From positions 4,760-68,759 of the forward strand of contig CAKPZY010000006.1 of assembly GCA_934215475.1 (NCBI GenBank): a stretch of 64,000 nt of DNA, written 5' to 3'. Source of the stretch: an uncultured Ligilactobacillus sp. Lineage in GTDB: Bacteria; Bacillota; Bacilli; Lactobacillales; Lactobacillaceae. Shown here piece by piece: positions 19,713-29,023 of the stretch (positions within the stretch are counted from its first letter, which is position 1; each line of letters begins with the position of its first letter). A model generated the notes under the pieces. It had not been told where the DNA came from and ran no database searches. It worked only from the letters and a program-made list of their open reading frames with translations. Both the position numbers and the translations under genes were made by a program.

Positions 19713-20858
19713 TTATTCTTTTAAAGCCTTGTCCTTTTTACCCCAATATTGAAAAAGATCAGTCCTTAAGGCGCCATTGTACAGTTTCCGGCGTTTAGTT
19801 GCTTTTTGTCCGTATTCTTTTTCAAAATTTAAATCACTCGACAAAATATATTTGCTCCAGGACTTTAAAGGTCGATACAACTTCCCCATTTGTTGGTAGA
19901 GTTTAGCTGCTGCTGATCGATCAGCCAAACGAACACCATAGGGTGGATTGGCAATTATGACGCCATTTTTAGCGTTCGTCTTAAAATCTTTAATGGCTAA
20001 TTGTTTAAAATGAATGTCATGTAATACTCCCGCGTTTTTCGCATTTAAACGTGCAATATCGATCATTTCTTGATTGATATCATAACCCGTTATATCCAAT
20101 GTCTGCTGGTGATCTTCTGCTTTTTTGGCCCGCTTTCGCATTTCACCGCTTAGCTCATGCGGAAAAAGCGGCCATTGTTCACAGGCAAAAGTCCTCCAAG
20201 AACCAGGAGCGATGTTGTGCCCGATCAAGGCTGCCTCGATCGGGATCGTACCTGAACCGCACACAGGATCGACAAAAGGCATTTCAGGGTACCAGCGGGC
20301 CAACAAAACTAGAGCAGCAGCCATGTTTTCTTTTAACGGTGCTTCGCCCTTTTCTTCCCGGTAGCCTCGTTTAAATAAACTGCTGCCGCTGGTATCAAGC
20401 AAAACAAGCACGTGATTTTTATTGATCACTACTTCGATCTGAAATTTTGCTCCCGTTTCAGGAAACTTTGTACGTCGGTGATATGCAGCGGCCATTTGCT
20501 TGACCACAGCTTTTTTGGAAAGAGACTGAATACTAGGAACATGATGTAAAGTTGACTTTTGTGAGCGAGCATTTACAGGAAATGCAGCGTCCATTGGCAA
20601 AAATTGATCCCAAGTTACGGCTTCGACATTGTCAAACAAATCATCAAAAGTTTGAGCTTCAAATTCTGCTGCAATTATCTTGACTCGGTCAGCTGTGCGT
20701 AACCATAAATTTGTCCACAATACATCCGCCAAAGTCCCCTTAAAACGGACCCGCCCGTTTTCGACCTGCGTGTCATAACCCAAGTGGCGCAGCTCGTTGC
20801 CTACCAGTGCCTCGATGCCTGAAGCACATGTTGCGATTAAGTTATATGTTTTATTCAT
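19713..20858 (-). CDS. ypsC: THUMP-domain class I RNA methyltransferase (RlmL/YpsC-like)
   Basis: This 381-residue enzyme likely makes N2-methylguanosine in 23S rRNA, as the N-terminal half of E. coli RlmL does. A THUMP RNA-binding region covers about residues 45-155, then comes a Rossmann methyltransferase with VDPVCGSGTIPIEAALIG as the SAM site and IIANPPYGVRL as the N-methyltransferase motif NPPY. It lies next to rnpB and gpsB, exactly as ypsC does in B. subtilis. The start is ATG (MNKTYNLIATCASG), matching relatives. Confidence 0.92.
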   Translation of the reverse strand: MNKTYNLIATCASGIEALVGNELRHLGYDTQVENGRVRFKGTLADVLWTNLWLRTADRVKIIAAEFEAQTFDDLFDNVEAVTWDQFLPMDAAFPVNARSQKSTLHHVPSIQSLSKKAVVKQMAAAYHRRTKFPETGAKFQIEVVINKNHVLVLLDTSGSSLFKRGYREEKGEAPLKENMAAALVLLARWYPEMPFVDPVCGSGTIPIEAALIGHNIAPGSWRTFACEQWPLFPHELSGEMRKRAKKAEDHQQTLDITGYDINQEMIDIARLNAKNAGVLHDIHFKQLAIKDFKTNAKNGVIIANPPYGVRLADRSAAAKLYQQMGKLYRPLKSWSKYILSSDLNFEKEYGQKATKRRKLYNGALRTDLFQYWGKKDKALKE

Positions 20859-20903
20859 TATATTATACTAGTCTCCTATGACAAATATGACATTCCTGTG
20901 ATT

Positions 20904-20936
20904 AAAAAAAGTCGGGATAATATATATTACCCCGAC
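20904..20936 (-). terminator. Terminator of rnpB
   Basis: On the minus strand GTCGGGG-TAATAT pairs with ATATTATCCCGAC and is followed by seven T. It directly follows the 3' end of the RNase P RNA. Confidence 0.9.
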
Positions 20937-20939
20937 CCC

Positions 20940-21331
20940 TGTGATGTAATTCTCTATAAGCCACGTTCCGTACGTCATCTGGCCAGGAACCAGAATCGGT
21001 GGTAATCATCTATCTCCGAATGGTTGAACCATTCGCCCCCATGATTTGTTCATTTCCGTCATGAAGCGCCCCTACCATAATTTGGGTTACCTACTTGTGG
21101 GGTTTACCGCGTTCCATCAAACAGGTTTCCCTGTTTGCTTCGTCACTGTGGCACTTTTCAAGACTACTCAGGCATGACCTAAATTTTAGCCCTTTTATCT
21201 GCCGTAACCTGTCAACACAGATCCCTTGCCTTATTTTTTCAGCAAGCACAAACACTACAAGCATCTCAGCTTGTGTAAGCTTGGACTTTCCTCAGCCTGC
21301 ATCATGCAGACCGCGATTACCAGAGGATCAC
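20940..21331 (-). ncRNA. rnpB: RNase P RNA, type B
   Basis: The catalytic RNA that cuts the 5' leader from tRNA precursors. Universally conserved blocks are visible on the minus strand: GAGGAAAGTCC (complement of 21283-21293), CACAGTGACG near 21141, AGGGAAACCTG, GGAACGCGGTAAACCCCAC, and the 3' P4 strand ACGTGGCTTATAG near 20956. The length of about 390 nt and the Firmicutes context between gpsB and ypsC fit the Bacillus type. The 5' end is estimated; it lies only about 10 bp after the gpsB stop codon, so its promoter is probably inside gpsB. Confidence 0.95.
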
Positions 21332-21340
21332 ATTTTTTTA

Positions 21341-21679
21341 CTAAAAATCATTACTATGATCATCTTCGTTAAGCTGGGCACCAAAGACATGCCGTTCCAA
21401 ATTAGACAAGCGTTTTAAAATATCCATGTTTGTCGTATTTGAAGCTGGACGTGACGTCTGCCCGGACTTGCCAACTGTCACCTGCTTGGTCAATTCGTCT
21501 ACCTTGTTGACCAAACGATCATTTTCAGCCTGCAAACGCTGGTTTTCCTTAGCATACGTCTCGTAATCTTGGATCACATCATCTAAGAATTCATCAACAT
21601 CAGTTGGGTCATAGCCTCGCATCTTCGGCTTAAAATGCTTATTTACGATGTCTTTCGGCGTAAGCTTAACATTTTCCAT
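21341..21679 (-). CDS. gpsB: Cell-cycle protein GpsB
   Basis: GpsB is a DivIVA-like adaptor that brings class A penicillin-binding proteins to the division site. The 112 residues show the DivIVA N-domain ([20 protein letters not shown], then [12 protein letters not shown]), a coiled coil (about residues 30-70), a linker, and the small C-terminal trimerisation domain ([16 protein letters not shown]). Its usual partner PBP1A (ponA) lies 2 kb away. The ATG follows a purine-rich stretch with AAGG. It stands between ypsA and rnpB. Confidence 0.96.
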   Translation of the reverse strand: MENVKLTPKDIVNKHFKPKMRGYDPTDVDEFLDDVIQDYETYAKENQRLQAENDRLVNKVDELTKQVTVGKSGQTSRPASNTTNMDILKRLSNLERHVFGAQLNEDDHSNDF

Positions 21680-21956
21680 TGATTTTGCACCCCATCTAAA
21701 AAAGGAACTTAACTAATAACAATGATAATTATACCAGTTAGCATTAAAATTTCAAGCAATTTATTGAACTATGGTCCGTTCGTATCAGTACAGATCGCCG
21801 GAAAGCAAATTTTATCAAGCCTTTAATTTATCGATCAGCTAACGGTTATCGATATAGTGTTAAGATAAAAAGAATTTATGACCATCTTCTTATCATCCTT
21901 TACTCTTCACCGGCTTTATTTTCTTTGTTTTGTTTAACAAGCACGGACCAATAGAA

Positions 21957-22520
21957 CTACCCGCTATCTTCTTCCTTCTTATTTTCTGCTAGTTCATTAG
22001 CAGTGTCTTCTAAGTCCAACATATCGATCAATTCCAGCTCATAGTTACTTCTTTCTTGCTGTCTAACTATTGCCTGATGATCAAAATGAGTTTTTCCTGA
22101 ATACTCAGGATCATATATCAGCAGTGCCCCCTCAGTATGTTCAAGCATAAACTTTTGATAATTTTTTAATTGTTGTGGCGATCGATAAGGAGCATTGCTG
22201 ACGGTAGCACAGAAATCCACTTGTTCCTTTAAATTGTTTAGGTGCTGTTGTTTATCCGGCTGCCAGTTCCCGCCAAATTCGGCAAAAGGAAGGATCAAAG
22301 CAAGGTGTAAGCCTGGGTTGGACTTTTTTAACTCTAAACCAGCCTCTATCGTCCACTGTTCAACACCGAGCTGACCACCTGTCAGGACCCAAGTCAAGCC
22401 ATTATCCAAACGGTTTTTTAAATTATTTTTAATAACTGTCATGATAACTTCTTTTTTGGGATCTTTTTCCTTAAAGACATTCAATTCATAGCTCCGATAA
22501 CCAGTGACCCACAAACGCAT
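21957..22520 (-). CDS. ypsA: YpsA family SLOG-domain protein (DUF1273)
   Basis: The 187-residue protein matches YpsA: MRLWVTGYRSYELNVF at the N-terminus, TGGQLGVEQWTIEAG in the nucleotide-binding loop and EGALLIYDPEYSGK near the end. YpsA belongs to the SLOG superfamily related to DprA and LOG, and B. subtilis YpsA has been linked to cell division and oxidative stress; its ligand is not settled. The acidic tail beyond about residue 170 is poorly conserved. It is divergent to recU and lies next to gpsB, which is conserved context. Confidence 0.92.
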   Translation of the reverse strand: MRLWVTGYRSYELNVFKEKDPKKEVIMTVIKNNLKNRLDNGLTWVLTGGQLGVEQWTIEAGLELKKSNPGLHLALILPFAEFGGNWQPDKQQHLNNLKEQVDFCATVSNAPYRSPQQLKNYQKFMLEHTEGALLIYDPEYSGKTHFDHQAIVRQQERSNYELELIDMLDLEDTANELAENKKEEDSG

Positions 22521-22840
22521 TTAATGCACTTCTTTCATATTGTTACTTGCCTTTTAAGTGAGAATACTTTGCTATTAATAAGCAATTTGCTATTTAAAAT
22601 TATCCACCTAACTGATCTGCTGTTAACTGAAGCGACAACTTGGTTAAATATATTATTGCATATTTTCAACAGTGCGTTTAATAAATATGGCTCAAATGGC
22701 CTGAGTGGTGTTTATCCAAATAACTCAATAAAAAACTTGAGAATTTAACTGATCAATCTCTAATGTCTGCTCTATATTTTTCAAACTTTGCCAAGGGCCC
22801 AAACAGTTGCTATAATTAAGCGCATAGGAGTGTGAGCATA
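22521..22840. other. Divergent promoter region of ypsA and recU
   Basis: This 320-bp AT-rich spacer holds no gene that I can support. The recU promoter is at 22788-22816. The ypsA promoter must lie in the left half, but I see no convincing -35/-10 pair there. Confidence 0.6.
22788..22816 (+). promoter_or_regulatory. Promoter of the recU-ponA operon
   Basis: TTGCCA (22788-22793) and TATAAT (22811-22816) are 17 bases apart, and the AGGAG of recU begins 10 bases after the -10 box, so the leader is very short. Confidence 0.8.
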
Positions 22841-23461
22841 ATGATCAGACACTATCCAAACGGTGATCCTTTTCAAAGCGATCGAGATGCTAACTGCGGC
22901 CAAAGTTCTCATTTGGTTCCTAATAATGAAAATGTTATTTATGGCAATCGTGGGATGTCGCTTGAACAAGAGATCAACTTAAGCAATAAATACTACTTAG
23001 AAACGGGAATGGCAGTGATCCATAAAAAACCGATCCCCATTCAGATCGTTGATGTCAGCTACCCTAAAAGAAGCGCAGCTGTTATCAAAGAAGCTTATTT
23101 CAAACAAGCATCAACCACAGATTATAATGGTGTTTATCGAGGTCACTACATCGACTTTGAAGCTAAAGAAACTCGGAATCAATCATCTTTTCCTTTAAAT
23201 AATTTCCACGATCACCAAATCAAACATATGAAAGCCTGCGTGGTTCAAAAAGGCATTTGCTTTACGATCGTGAAATTTGTCGTACGTCAAGAAATCTTTT
23301 TAATGCCCGTGCATTTGTTATTTTCTTATTGGGACAAGCAAATGTCTGACCGCAAGTCTATCCCATACAGCAAGATCAAAGAAGAAAGTTATTTGATCAG
23401 TTATCAGATCAACCCACGGATCCCTTACTTAAAGGCGGTTGACAGATTGATCGAAAATTAA
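22841..23461 (+). CDS. recU: Holliday junction resolvase RecU
   Basis: RecU cuts four-way DNA junctions in recombination and repair and also modulates RecA. The 206 residues show the nuclease core: FEAKETRNQSSFPLNNFHDH (about residues 105-125) with the Asp-Phe-Glu-Ala-Lys metal site, and VYRGHYIDF just before it. I use the ATG at 22841 (MIRHYPNGDPFQ) because AGGAG lies 10 bases upstream; the GTG three codons before it is only one base from that site. ponA follows after 23 bp, the recU-ponA pair of B. subtilis. Confidence 0.95.
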   Translation: MIRHYPNGDPFQSDRDANCGQSSHLVPNNENVIYGNRGMSLEQEINLSNKYYLETGMAVIHKKPIPIQIVDVSYPKRSAAVIKEAYFKQASTTDYNGVYRGHYIDFEAKETRNQSSFPLNNFHDHQIKHMKACVVQKGICFTIVKFVVRQEIFLMPVHLLFSYWDKQMSDRKSIPYSKIKEESYLISYQINPRIPYLKAVDRLIEN

Positions 23462-23484
23462 ATAAGTGTCAATCAAAGGAGTTT

Positions 23485-25806
23485 ATGTTTATTATGAGTA
23501 AACAAGATCCAAAGTATTCGCGGGTCCAGCGACGCGAAGAAGAGCAAAAGAATAAAAAAAGAGAGCATCGCCCTAAAAAAAGGCACATTTTTGCAATAAT
23601 TCTGGGATTTTTAGTTCTGTTGTTCATTATTGGGGTTGCAGCTGGTATTACATTATTTTTTTCCTATGCAAGAACCGCACCTTCTCTTAATGAAAATCAG
23701 TTAAAGAGTCCCGGCTCAACAGTCCTTTATGGTTCCAATAATAAAAAAATAGTTGACTTGGGTTCAGAAAATAGTGAAACACTCAAAGAAGATCAGGTCC
23801 CCCAGCAGCTAAAAGATGCCGTGATATCCATTGAGGATCGCCGCTTTTATCAGCATAAGGGAGTTGACATCCAACGGATCATCGGTGCTGCTTTTTCCAA
23901 TTTCTCACATTCTTCCACGGGCTTACAAGGAGGCAGTACGCTAGATCAACAACTGATCAAACTTTCATTTTTCTCTACCAAAAAATCTGATCAAACTCTG
24001 AAAAGAAAAGCGCAGGAAGCCTGGCTAGCTCGGAAGCTGGATAAAACATACACTAAAAACCAGATCTTGACTTTTTATATCAATAAGGTATTCATGGGTT
24101 ACAGTTCTTATGGTATGCAGACTGCTGCCAAATTCTACTATGGTAAGCCAGCAAAAGAGCTCAACTTAGCACAAACTGCTTTGATTGCTGGGATCCCTAA
24201 CGCTCCTTCTCAATATAATCCGTATTCTAATCCCAAATTGGCTTTGGCTAGAAGAAATGAAGTATTGGATGCGATGCTAAAAAACAAAAAGATCTCTCAA
24301 ACAGAACATGATAAGGCAAAGTCAACCACTATCAAAGATGGCCTACTTCCTTATCACGAAAATACTCAGACAGATCAAACATCAAAAATCGCAGATCCAT
24401 ACATTAAACAAGTCATATCTGAAGTCAAGAAAAAGGGTTACGACCCATTTAGCTCTAACCTTAAAATCTACACTAACTTAGACATGAATATCCAAAAACG
24501 GCTTTATAACATCGCCAATACAAATAACTATGTTTATTTTCCTGATAACAAGCTGCAAATTGCTTCAACTATCGTTGATCCAAATAACGGTAAAGTAGTT
24601 GCTATGTTAAGCGGCAGGAAAACTGGTAATGTCACTTATGGATTAAACCGTGCTGTCCAAACAGACAGGACAAATGGATCAACGGCTAAGCCATTAATAG
24701 ATTATGGACCGGCTATTGAATACCTCAACTGGGCAACCTACCATTCTCTTAAGGATGAAAAGTACATGTATCCCGGCACAAATACCCAGTTGAATGACTT
24801 TGATAATAAGTATAAGGGTACGATGACCATGAGAGAAGCATTAGTTCAGTCTAGAAATGTTCCGGCCGTAAAAACTTTGAATTCAGTTGGAGTTACACGA
24901 GCGCAAAATTTTATCGGCAAGCTCGGTTTGAATTACAAAAAACCATTGGAATTACAAAATGGTATTGGCTTGCCATCTTCAACTTTACAAAATGCCGCGG
25001 CTTATTCGGCTTTTGCCAATGGCGGAACTTATTATAAGCCTTCATATATTAACCGTATAGAAACGGCTGACGGAGATGTCCACGACTATTCCAGCAAGGG
25101 GAATCATGTCATGCAATCGTCAACAGCTTATATGATCACTGATATGCTCAAAGGGGTTCTGACTTCTCCTTTAGGATCTGGAACAAGAGCCCAGATCCCG
25201 GGACTTTACGAAGCAGGAAAAACAGGAACAAATGCCTATCCTGAAGATATTGCCGCCAAATTTCCGGATGATGTATCGATGGATTCATGGTTTAATGGGT
25301 ATACCAAGCACTACTCGATCTCTGTGTGGGTCGGTTATGATCATCCATACCAGGATAATAATTATTTGGATACTGGTTCTGTCAGGTTGGCTCAATTGAC
25401 TTATAAGGCAATCATGTCTTACATCGCTCAAGGAAAAACAAATACCGACTGGTCAAAGCCAAGTAACGTTTTGACTAAAGAATTAAACGGTGTGCGTGAA
25501 TTATACCTGGCGGGGGCTGTGGATTCAGCAGTTGTCAAAGACGATGATGATGATGATAGTAGTTCAAGCTCGACTTCTAGTTCAAGTTCTAGCAGCTCTA
25601 GCAGTTCTAGCAGCTCGACTTCTAGTTCCAGCAGCTCGACTTCTAGCTCTAGCAGCTCAACTTCTAGTTCAAGTTCCGGCGCTTCATCTTCTGATGATCA
25701 AAACGCAGGTTCATCTCAACAGAGTTCCAGCAGCGTTTCCTCTGCACCAGCATCAACACCATCTTCTGCCTCGAAATCACAAAATGGGTCCAATCCACCG
25801 AGGTAA
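23485..25806 (+). CDS. ponA: Class A penicillin-binding protein 1A
   Basis: A bifunctional enzyme that polymerises and cross-links peptidoglycan at the outer membrane face. After a basic cytoplasmic tail comes one membrane anchor (about residues 34-60). The transglycosylase domain has EDRRFYQHKGVD and GGSTLDQQLIK. The transpeptidase domain has STAKPL (active Ser in SxxK), SRN and KTG in AGKTGTN. The last ~88 residues are a run of Asp followed by a low-complexity Ser/Thr tail (about 25,541-25,800). The first ATG is three bases from GGAG; the ATG at 23494 is twelve bases away, so the start is uncertain by three codons. A terminator follows. Confidence 0.96.
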   Translation: MFIMSKQDPKYSRVQRREEEQKNKKREHRPKKRHIFAIILGFLVLLFIIGVAAGITLFFSYARTAPSLNENQLKSPGSTVLYGSNNKKIVDLGSENSETLKEDQVPQQLKDAVISIEDRRFYQHKGVDIQRIIGAAFSNFSHSSTGLQGGSTLDQQLIKLSFFSTKKSDQTLKRKAQEAWLARKLDKTYTKNQILTFYINKVFMGYSSYGMQTAAKFYYGKPAKELNLAQTALIAGIPNAPSQYNPYSNPKLALARRNEVLDAMLKNKKISQTEHDKAKSTTIKDGLLPYHENTQTDQTSKIADPYIKQVISEVKKKGYDPFSSNLKIYTNLDMNIQKRLYNIANTNNYVYFPDNKLQIASTIVDPNNGKVVAMLSGRKTGNVTYGLNRAVQTDRTNGSTAKPLIDYGPAIEYLNWATYHSLKDEKYMYPGTNTQLNDFDNKYKGTMTMREALVQSRNVPAVKTLNSVGVTRAQNFIGKLGLNYKKPLELQNGIGLPSSTLQNAAAYSAFANGGTYYKPSYINRIETADGDVHDYSSKGNHVMQSSTAYMITDMLKGVLTSPLGSGTRAQIPGLYEAGKTGTNAYPEDIAAKFPDDVSMDSWFNGYTKHYSISVWVGYDHPYQDNNYLDTGSVRLAQLTYKAIMSYIAQGKTNTDWSKPSNVLTKELNGVRELYLAGAVDSAVVKDDDDDDSSSSSTSSSSSSSSSSSSSSTSSSSSSTSSSSSSTSSSSSGASSSDDQNAGSSQQSSSSVSSAPASTPSSASKSQNGSNPPR
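25556..25680 (+). repeat. Serine-codon repeat tract in the ponA tail
   Basis: Short units such as TCTAGTTCAAGT, AGCAGCTCGACT and TCTAGCTCT recur imperfectly for about 125 bp, encoding Ser with Thr every six to eight residues. It follows six Asp codons. Tracts of this kind change length by slipped pairing. In the protein it makes a flexible tail outside the membrane. Confidence 0.75.
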
Positions 25807-25842
25807 AAGCCTTTTGGTGCTCCAATAAAATTTGCATAGACC

Positions 25843-25880
25843 AAAAAACCGCACTTCATGCATTGATGCGCGGTTTTTTT
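25843..25880. terminator. Bidirectional terminator between ponA and nth
   Basis: AAAAAACCGC and GCGGTTTTTTT form a stem with T runs on both strands, located 37 bp after the ponA stop and 70 bp after the nth stop on the other strand. It can serve both convergent genes. Confidence 0.85.
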
Positions 25881-25949
25881 ATACCTTTTTTTCAAATTCA
25901 AAATACCAACAGCAGTCACACACGATTTTTACAGTAAACAACAAGCAAA

Positions 25950-26609
25950 TTACTTTTTGCTTTTCATTAGCTGCTGCCCCTTTGCACACACATTTATCAA
26001 TGGACAGGTTTGGCACTTTGGAGAGCGTGCCAAGCATTGATAACGTCCCCAAAATATTATAGTATGATGTGCTTTGATCCAGATACCTTGCGGCAGCTTG
26101 CGCATCAAAAGACGTTCTATTTCTATTGGCGTTGCTTTTTGCGGTACCATCTGTAACCTCTTAGTGACTCGAGCAACGTGGGTATCTACCGCAATAGTTG
26201 GGATACCAAAACACTCTGCCAAAACAACGTCCGCCGTTTTACGACCAACACCAGGTAAAGATTGCAGGCCTTTTAAAGTATCGGGGATTTGAGAGTCAAA
26301 ATCAGTCACTAATTTTTTTGAACATGCAATTAAATATTTGGCTTTATTTTTATACAAGCCTATATTCTTGATCAAATCTTGAACTTCTGCCTGTTTAGCG
26401 CGTGCTAGGTCGCTTGGCCTTGGGAACAGCCGAAATAAAGCTGGAGTGGCTAAATTGACCGACCGATCAGTCGCCTGAGCACTCAAAATGACCGCCAATA
26501 AAAAATGAAATTTTGAATTGGCAACCAACGAAGTCTTGGCTTCGGGGAACCTTTTCATCATTATTTTGAGCGCATCCATGGTTTGAGCTTTGTTCATCAT
26601 ATCGATCAC
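25950..26609 (-). CDS. nth: Endonuclease III
   Basis: A DNA glycosylase/AP lyase that removes oxidised pyrimidines. The helix-hairpin-helix LPGVGRKTADVVL carries the catalytic Lys (about residue 121), the catalytic Asp follows in AVDTHVARV, and the 4Fe-4S cluster ligands are Cys-X6-Cys-X2-Cys-X5-Cys in CLARSPKCQTCPLINVC. Length 219 fits. It is the first gene after the ponA terminator, in the order nth-dnaD-asnS known from B. subtilis, with dnaD 100 bp upstream. Start at ATG; a second Met four codons later (MNKAQTMDAL) is also possible. Confidence 0.96.
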   Translation of the reverse strand: MIDMMNKAQTMDALKIMMKRFPEAKTSLVANSKFHFLLAVILSAQATDRSVNLATPALFRLFPRPSDLARAKQAEVQDLIKNIGLYKNKAKYLIACSKKLVTDFDSQIPDTLKGLQSLPGVGRKTADVVLAECFGIPTIAVDTHVARVTKRLQMVPQKATPIEIERLLMRKLPQGIWIKAHHTIIFWGRYQCLARSPKCQTCPLINVCAKGQQLMKSKK

Positions 26610-26709
26610 CGCCTAAGATCCTCAAACCTGATCTATATTGTTATGTGCAAACAACTAGGATGACGCACTTTCTAGTTAAGCAAAGCTGATTAAATTAGCC
26701 TATTGAGCC

Positions 26710-27429
26710 CTATTTTTGATTAGGCTTATCAGACCATCGATACAAAGGAATATGGAGCTGCTTAGCATTACCCCGCTTTTTAGCACCATTATTCTCCCCA
26801 GCAAATTTTTGCCGCCGTTTTGCTTGGAATTCTTCGACGTCAGCGGCGGATCTAATATTTTGCTTTTCCCAGTTTAAAAGTATCTTATCCATATACTTTA
26901 AACTGTAAACTCTACTCAAAATTGTTTCTTTTAGAGCCGCGATAATTATTTCTGGAGCATAATGATCTTTTTTAAACCAGGAATCGATTGTTTCCATTTC
27001 GATGGGGGACAATGGGTGTCCAAATTCTTCCTCGATTTTGTCGTACACTTTTTCCCGTTCCTGCCTGGCGTCAGTATTTTTGTTGTTTTCCTGCTCTTTT
27101 TCAGCCAAGACAGCGAGTTTACGGTACAACAACTCAAAACTATAACGATCATGTTTCTTACCTGAAGATTCGCTGACTGGAATGATCGTTAATACCTTTT
27201 TGGCCAGCAACTGATGAACCAGATCATAAACTTCCGTGTTTTTCACGTTCATTCTGGACGCTATCAGATCTAAGTCGGGAAAGTCTTTTCCAGTTTGCAA
27301 ACAACTAGAAATTTGCAAAAATAAAATAAATTCTTCATCGCTCAAACCCAAACGGGAGTAATTATGCAAGACCATATTTGCAACTGTCATTTGACCTTGC
27401 TTGATATATTTTTCAAATACTAGATCCAA
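26710..27429 (-). CDS. dnaD: DNA replication initiation protein DnaD
   Basis: DnaD helps load the replicative helicase at oriC and at restart sites. Residues 1-110 form the winged-helix DDBH1 domain (VANMVLHNYSRLGLSDEEFILF) and about 130-210 the DDBH2 domain with MDKILLNWEKQNIRSAADV, followed by a basic DNA-binding tail rich in Lys/Arg. The 239-residue length is normal. Start codon: an ATG with AAGGAGAGCG a few bases upstream (MDLVFEKYI). It lies upstream of nth. Confidence 0.93.
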   Translation of the reverse strand: MDLVFEKYIKQGQMTVANMVLHNYSRLGLSDEEFILFLQISSCLQTGKDFPDLDLIASRMNVKNTEVYDLVHQLLAKKVLTIIPVSESSGKKHDRYSFELLYRKLAVLAEKEQENNKNTDARQEREKVYDKIEEEFGHPLSPIEMETIDSWFKKDHYAPEIIIAALKETILSRVYSLKYMDKILLNWEKQNIRSAADVEEFQAKRRQKFAGENNGAKKRGNAKQLHIPLYRWSDKPNQK

Positions 27430-27664
27430 ATGCTCGCTCTCCTTTCTCCAAATCCAATGCCACCATTATAAGCTATTTTTCCGACCAAGTCTGACCAAAA
27501 ACATCAATACTTCTAAGAACTAACACAATAAATGTTCCTTAACTCGGATAACAAGTTTTGGTCCTTTTTTATCATCTCTACCAAGCTTTTTACTAACTGT
27601 TTTGCTCTTGTGACTTGAATCCAGAAGAACTACTGACAGCTATTGGCGTAAACAGCGATTTCAG

Positions 27665-27706
27665 TTAAAAAAGGAATGGCATTCTTAAAATCTTCCATTC
27701 CTTTTT
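27665..27706 (-). terminator. Terminator of asnS
   Basis: On the minus strand AAAAAAGGAATGG pairs with CCATTCCTTTTTT, with T-rich tail, located 15 bp after the asnS stop. Confidence 0.8.
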
Positions 27707-27721
27707 TATGAACTTTAAATT

Positions 27722-29023
27722 TTACGGGTAGATCCGGTTTAGCAAGCGTGGGAATGGAATAGCTTCTCGAATATGTTCCTCACCCGTGACCCAAGTTACC
27801 ATTCTTTCTAAGCCTAACCCGAACCCCGAATGAGGGACACTGCCATAGCGACGCAAATCCAAATACCATTCATAGTCTTTTTCGTTTAACCCGGCTTTTT
27901 TGATCTGCTCAACTAGAAATTCTGGATCTGTGGCTCGTTCTGAGCCGCCAATAATTTCACCATAGCCTTCTGGAGCCAGCAGATCTGCACAAATTACCAA
28001 ATCACTTCTGGTAGGATGCGGCTTCATATAAAAAGGCTTGATCGTCTTGGGATAATTGACCACAAAGACCGGTTGCTTAAAGTGGCTAGCCAAGTACGTC
28101 TCTTCTGGGGAACCAAAATCTGCGCCCCATTTCAGGTCATCAAATTCGCCAGAATCTTGCAGCAGTTTAACAGCATCATCATATGAGATCCGCGGATAAG
28201 GCAGCTTTGTATAACTTTGCAATAATTTTTTATCTCTTCCAAGCAATCTCAAGGCATAATCGCAGTTATCCAACACGCTTTGGACAAGGAAAGCAATATA
28301 TCGTTCTTGTAGCGCCAAACTTTCTTCCTGGTGCATAAATGCCATTTCAGGCTCGATCATCCAAAACTCGATCAAGTGCCTCCTGGTTTTGGATTTCTCA
28401 GCACGAAAGGTCGGACCAAAAGTAAATACCTTGCCATAAGCCATTGCCCCTGCTTCGGCGTACAACTGCCCCGACTGAGAAAGGTATGCATCCTTATCAA
28501 AATATTCTGTATGGAACAGACTTGTAGTACCTTCGGGTGCATTTCCAGTCAGGATAGGAGCATCAAACTTAATGAAACCCTCCTGGTTAAAAAACTCATA
28601 AGTAGCACGAGTGATCTCGTTACGCACTTGCATGTTGGCAAACTGTTTTTTTGATCGCAGCCATAAATGCCGGTGATCCATTAAAAAATCGGTTCCATGT
28701 TCTTTGGGAGTGATTGGATAATCTTCGCTCTCCCCGATAACTGTGATGTCGTCTACTTCGATCTCATAGCCGAAGTGCGAGCGTTTATCTTCATGGATCG
28801 TCCCAGTGATCCACATACTTGTTTCTTGCTTGACTTCTTTGGCAAGTTCGAAGACTTCCGGTGTGACATTATTTTTGACAACAACTCCTTGAAAATATGC
28901 CGATCCGTCTCTTAATTGTAAAAAAGCGATTTTTCCGCTAGATCTTTTATTTGTCAGCCAAACACCAATCTTAACCTTTTGATCAACGTAATCTTTTGCA
29001 TCTATGATACTGATCGTTTCCAC
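27722..29023 (-). CDS. asnS: Asparaginyl-tRNA synthetase
   Basis: Charges tRNA-Asn with asparagine. N-terminal OB-fold anticodon domain (about residues 15-105) and class IIb catalytic core with motif 2 [15 protein letters not shown] and motif 3 [10 protein letters not shown] are visible. The 433 residues fit AsnRS; the flipping loop and [16 protein letters not shown] segment agree with AsnRS rather than AspRS. The gene is fused in one operon with aspB, whose last base overlaps its first. Direct synthesis of Asn-tRNA therefore does not depend on the GatCAB route. Confidence 0.96.
   Translation of the reverse strand: METISIIDAKDYVDQKVKIGVWLTNKRSSGKIAFLQLRDGSAYFQGVVVKNNVTPEVFELAKEVKQETSMWITGTIHEDKRSHFGYEIEVDDITVIGESEDYPITPKEHGTDFLMDHRHLWLRSKKQFANMQVRNEITRATYEFFNQEGFIKFDAPILTGNAPEGTTSLFHTEYFDKDAYLSQSGQLYAEAGAMAYGKVFTFGPTFRAEKSKTRRHLIEFWMIEPEMAFMHQEESLALQERYIAFLVQSVLDNCDYALRLLGRDKKLLQSYTKLPYPRISYDDAVKLLQDSGEFDDLKWGADFGSPEETYLASHFKQPVFVVNYPKTIKPFYMKPHPTRSDLVICADLLAPEGYGEIIGGSERATDPEFLVEQIKKAGLNEKDYEWYLDLRRYGSVPHSGFGLGLERMVTWVTGEEHIREAIPFPRLLNRIYP

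Noticed and set aside
21095-21418. Plus-strand open frame of 107 codons across rnpB
   Set aside because: It covers the RNase P RNA gene and the gpsB end on the other strand and shows no protein-family pattern or ribosome binding site.
25490-25828. Plus-strand frame in the ponA tail (Leu/Val/Ala-rich)
   Set aside because: It is the +1/+2 shadow of the Ser-codon repeat; no start signal.
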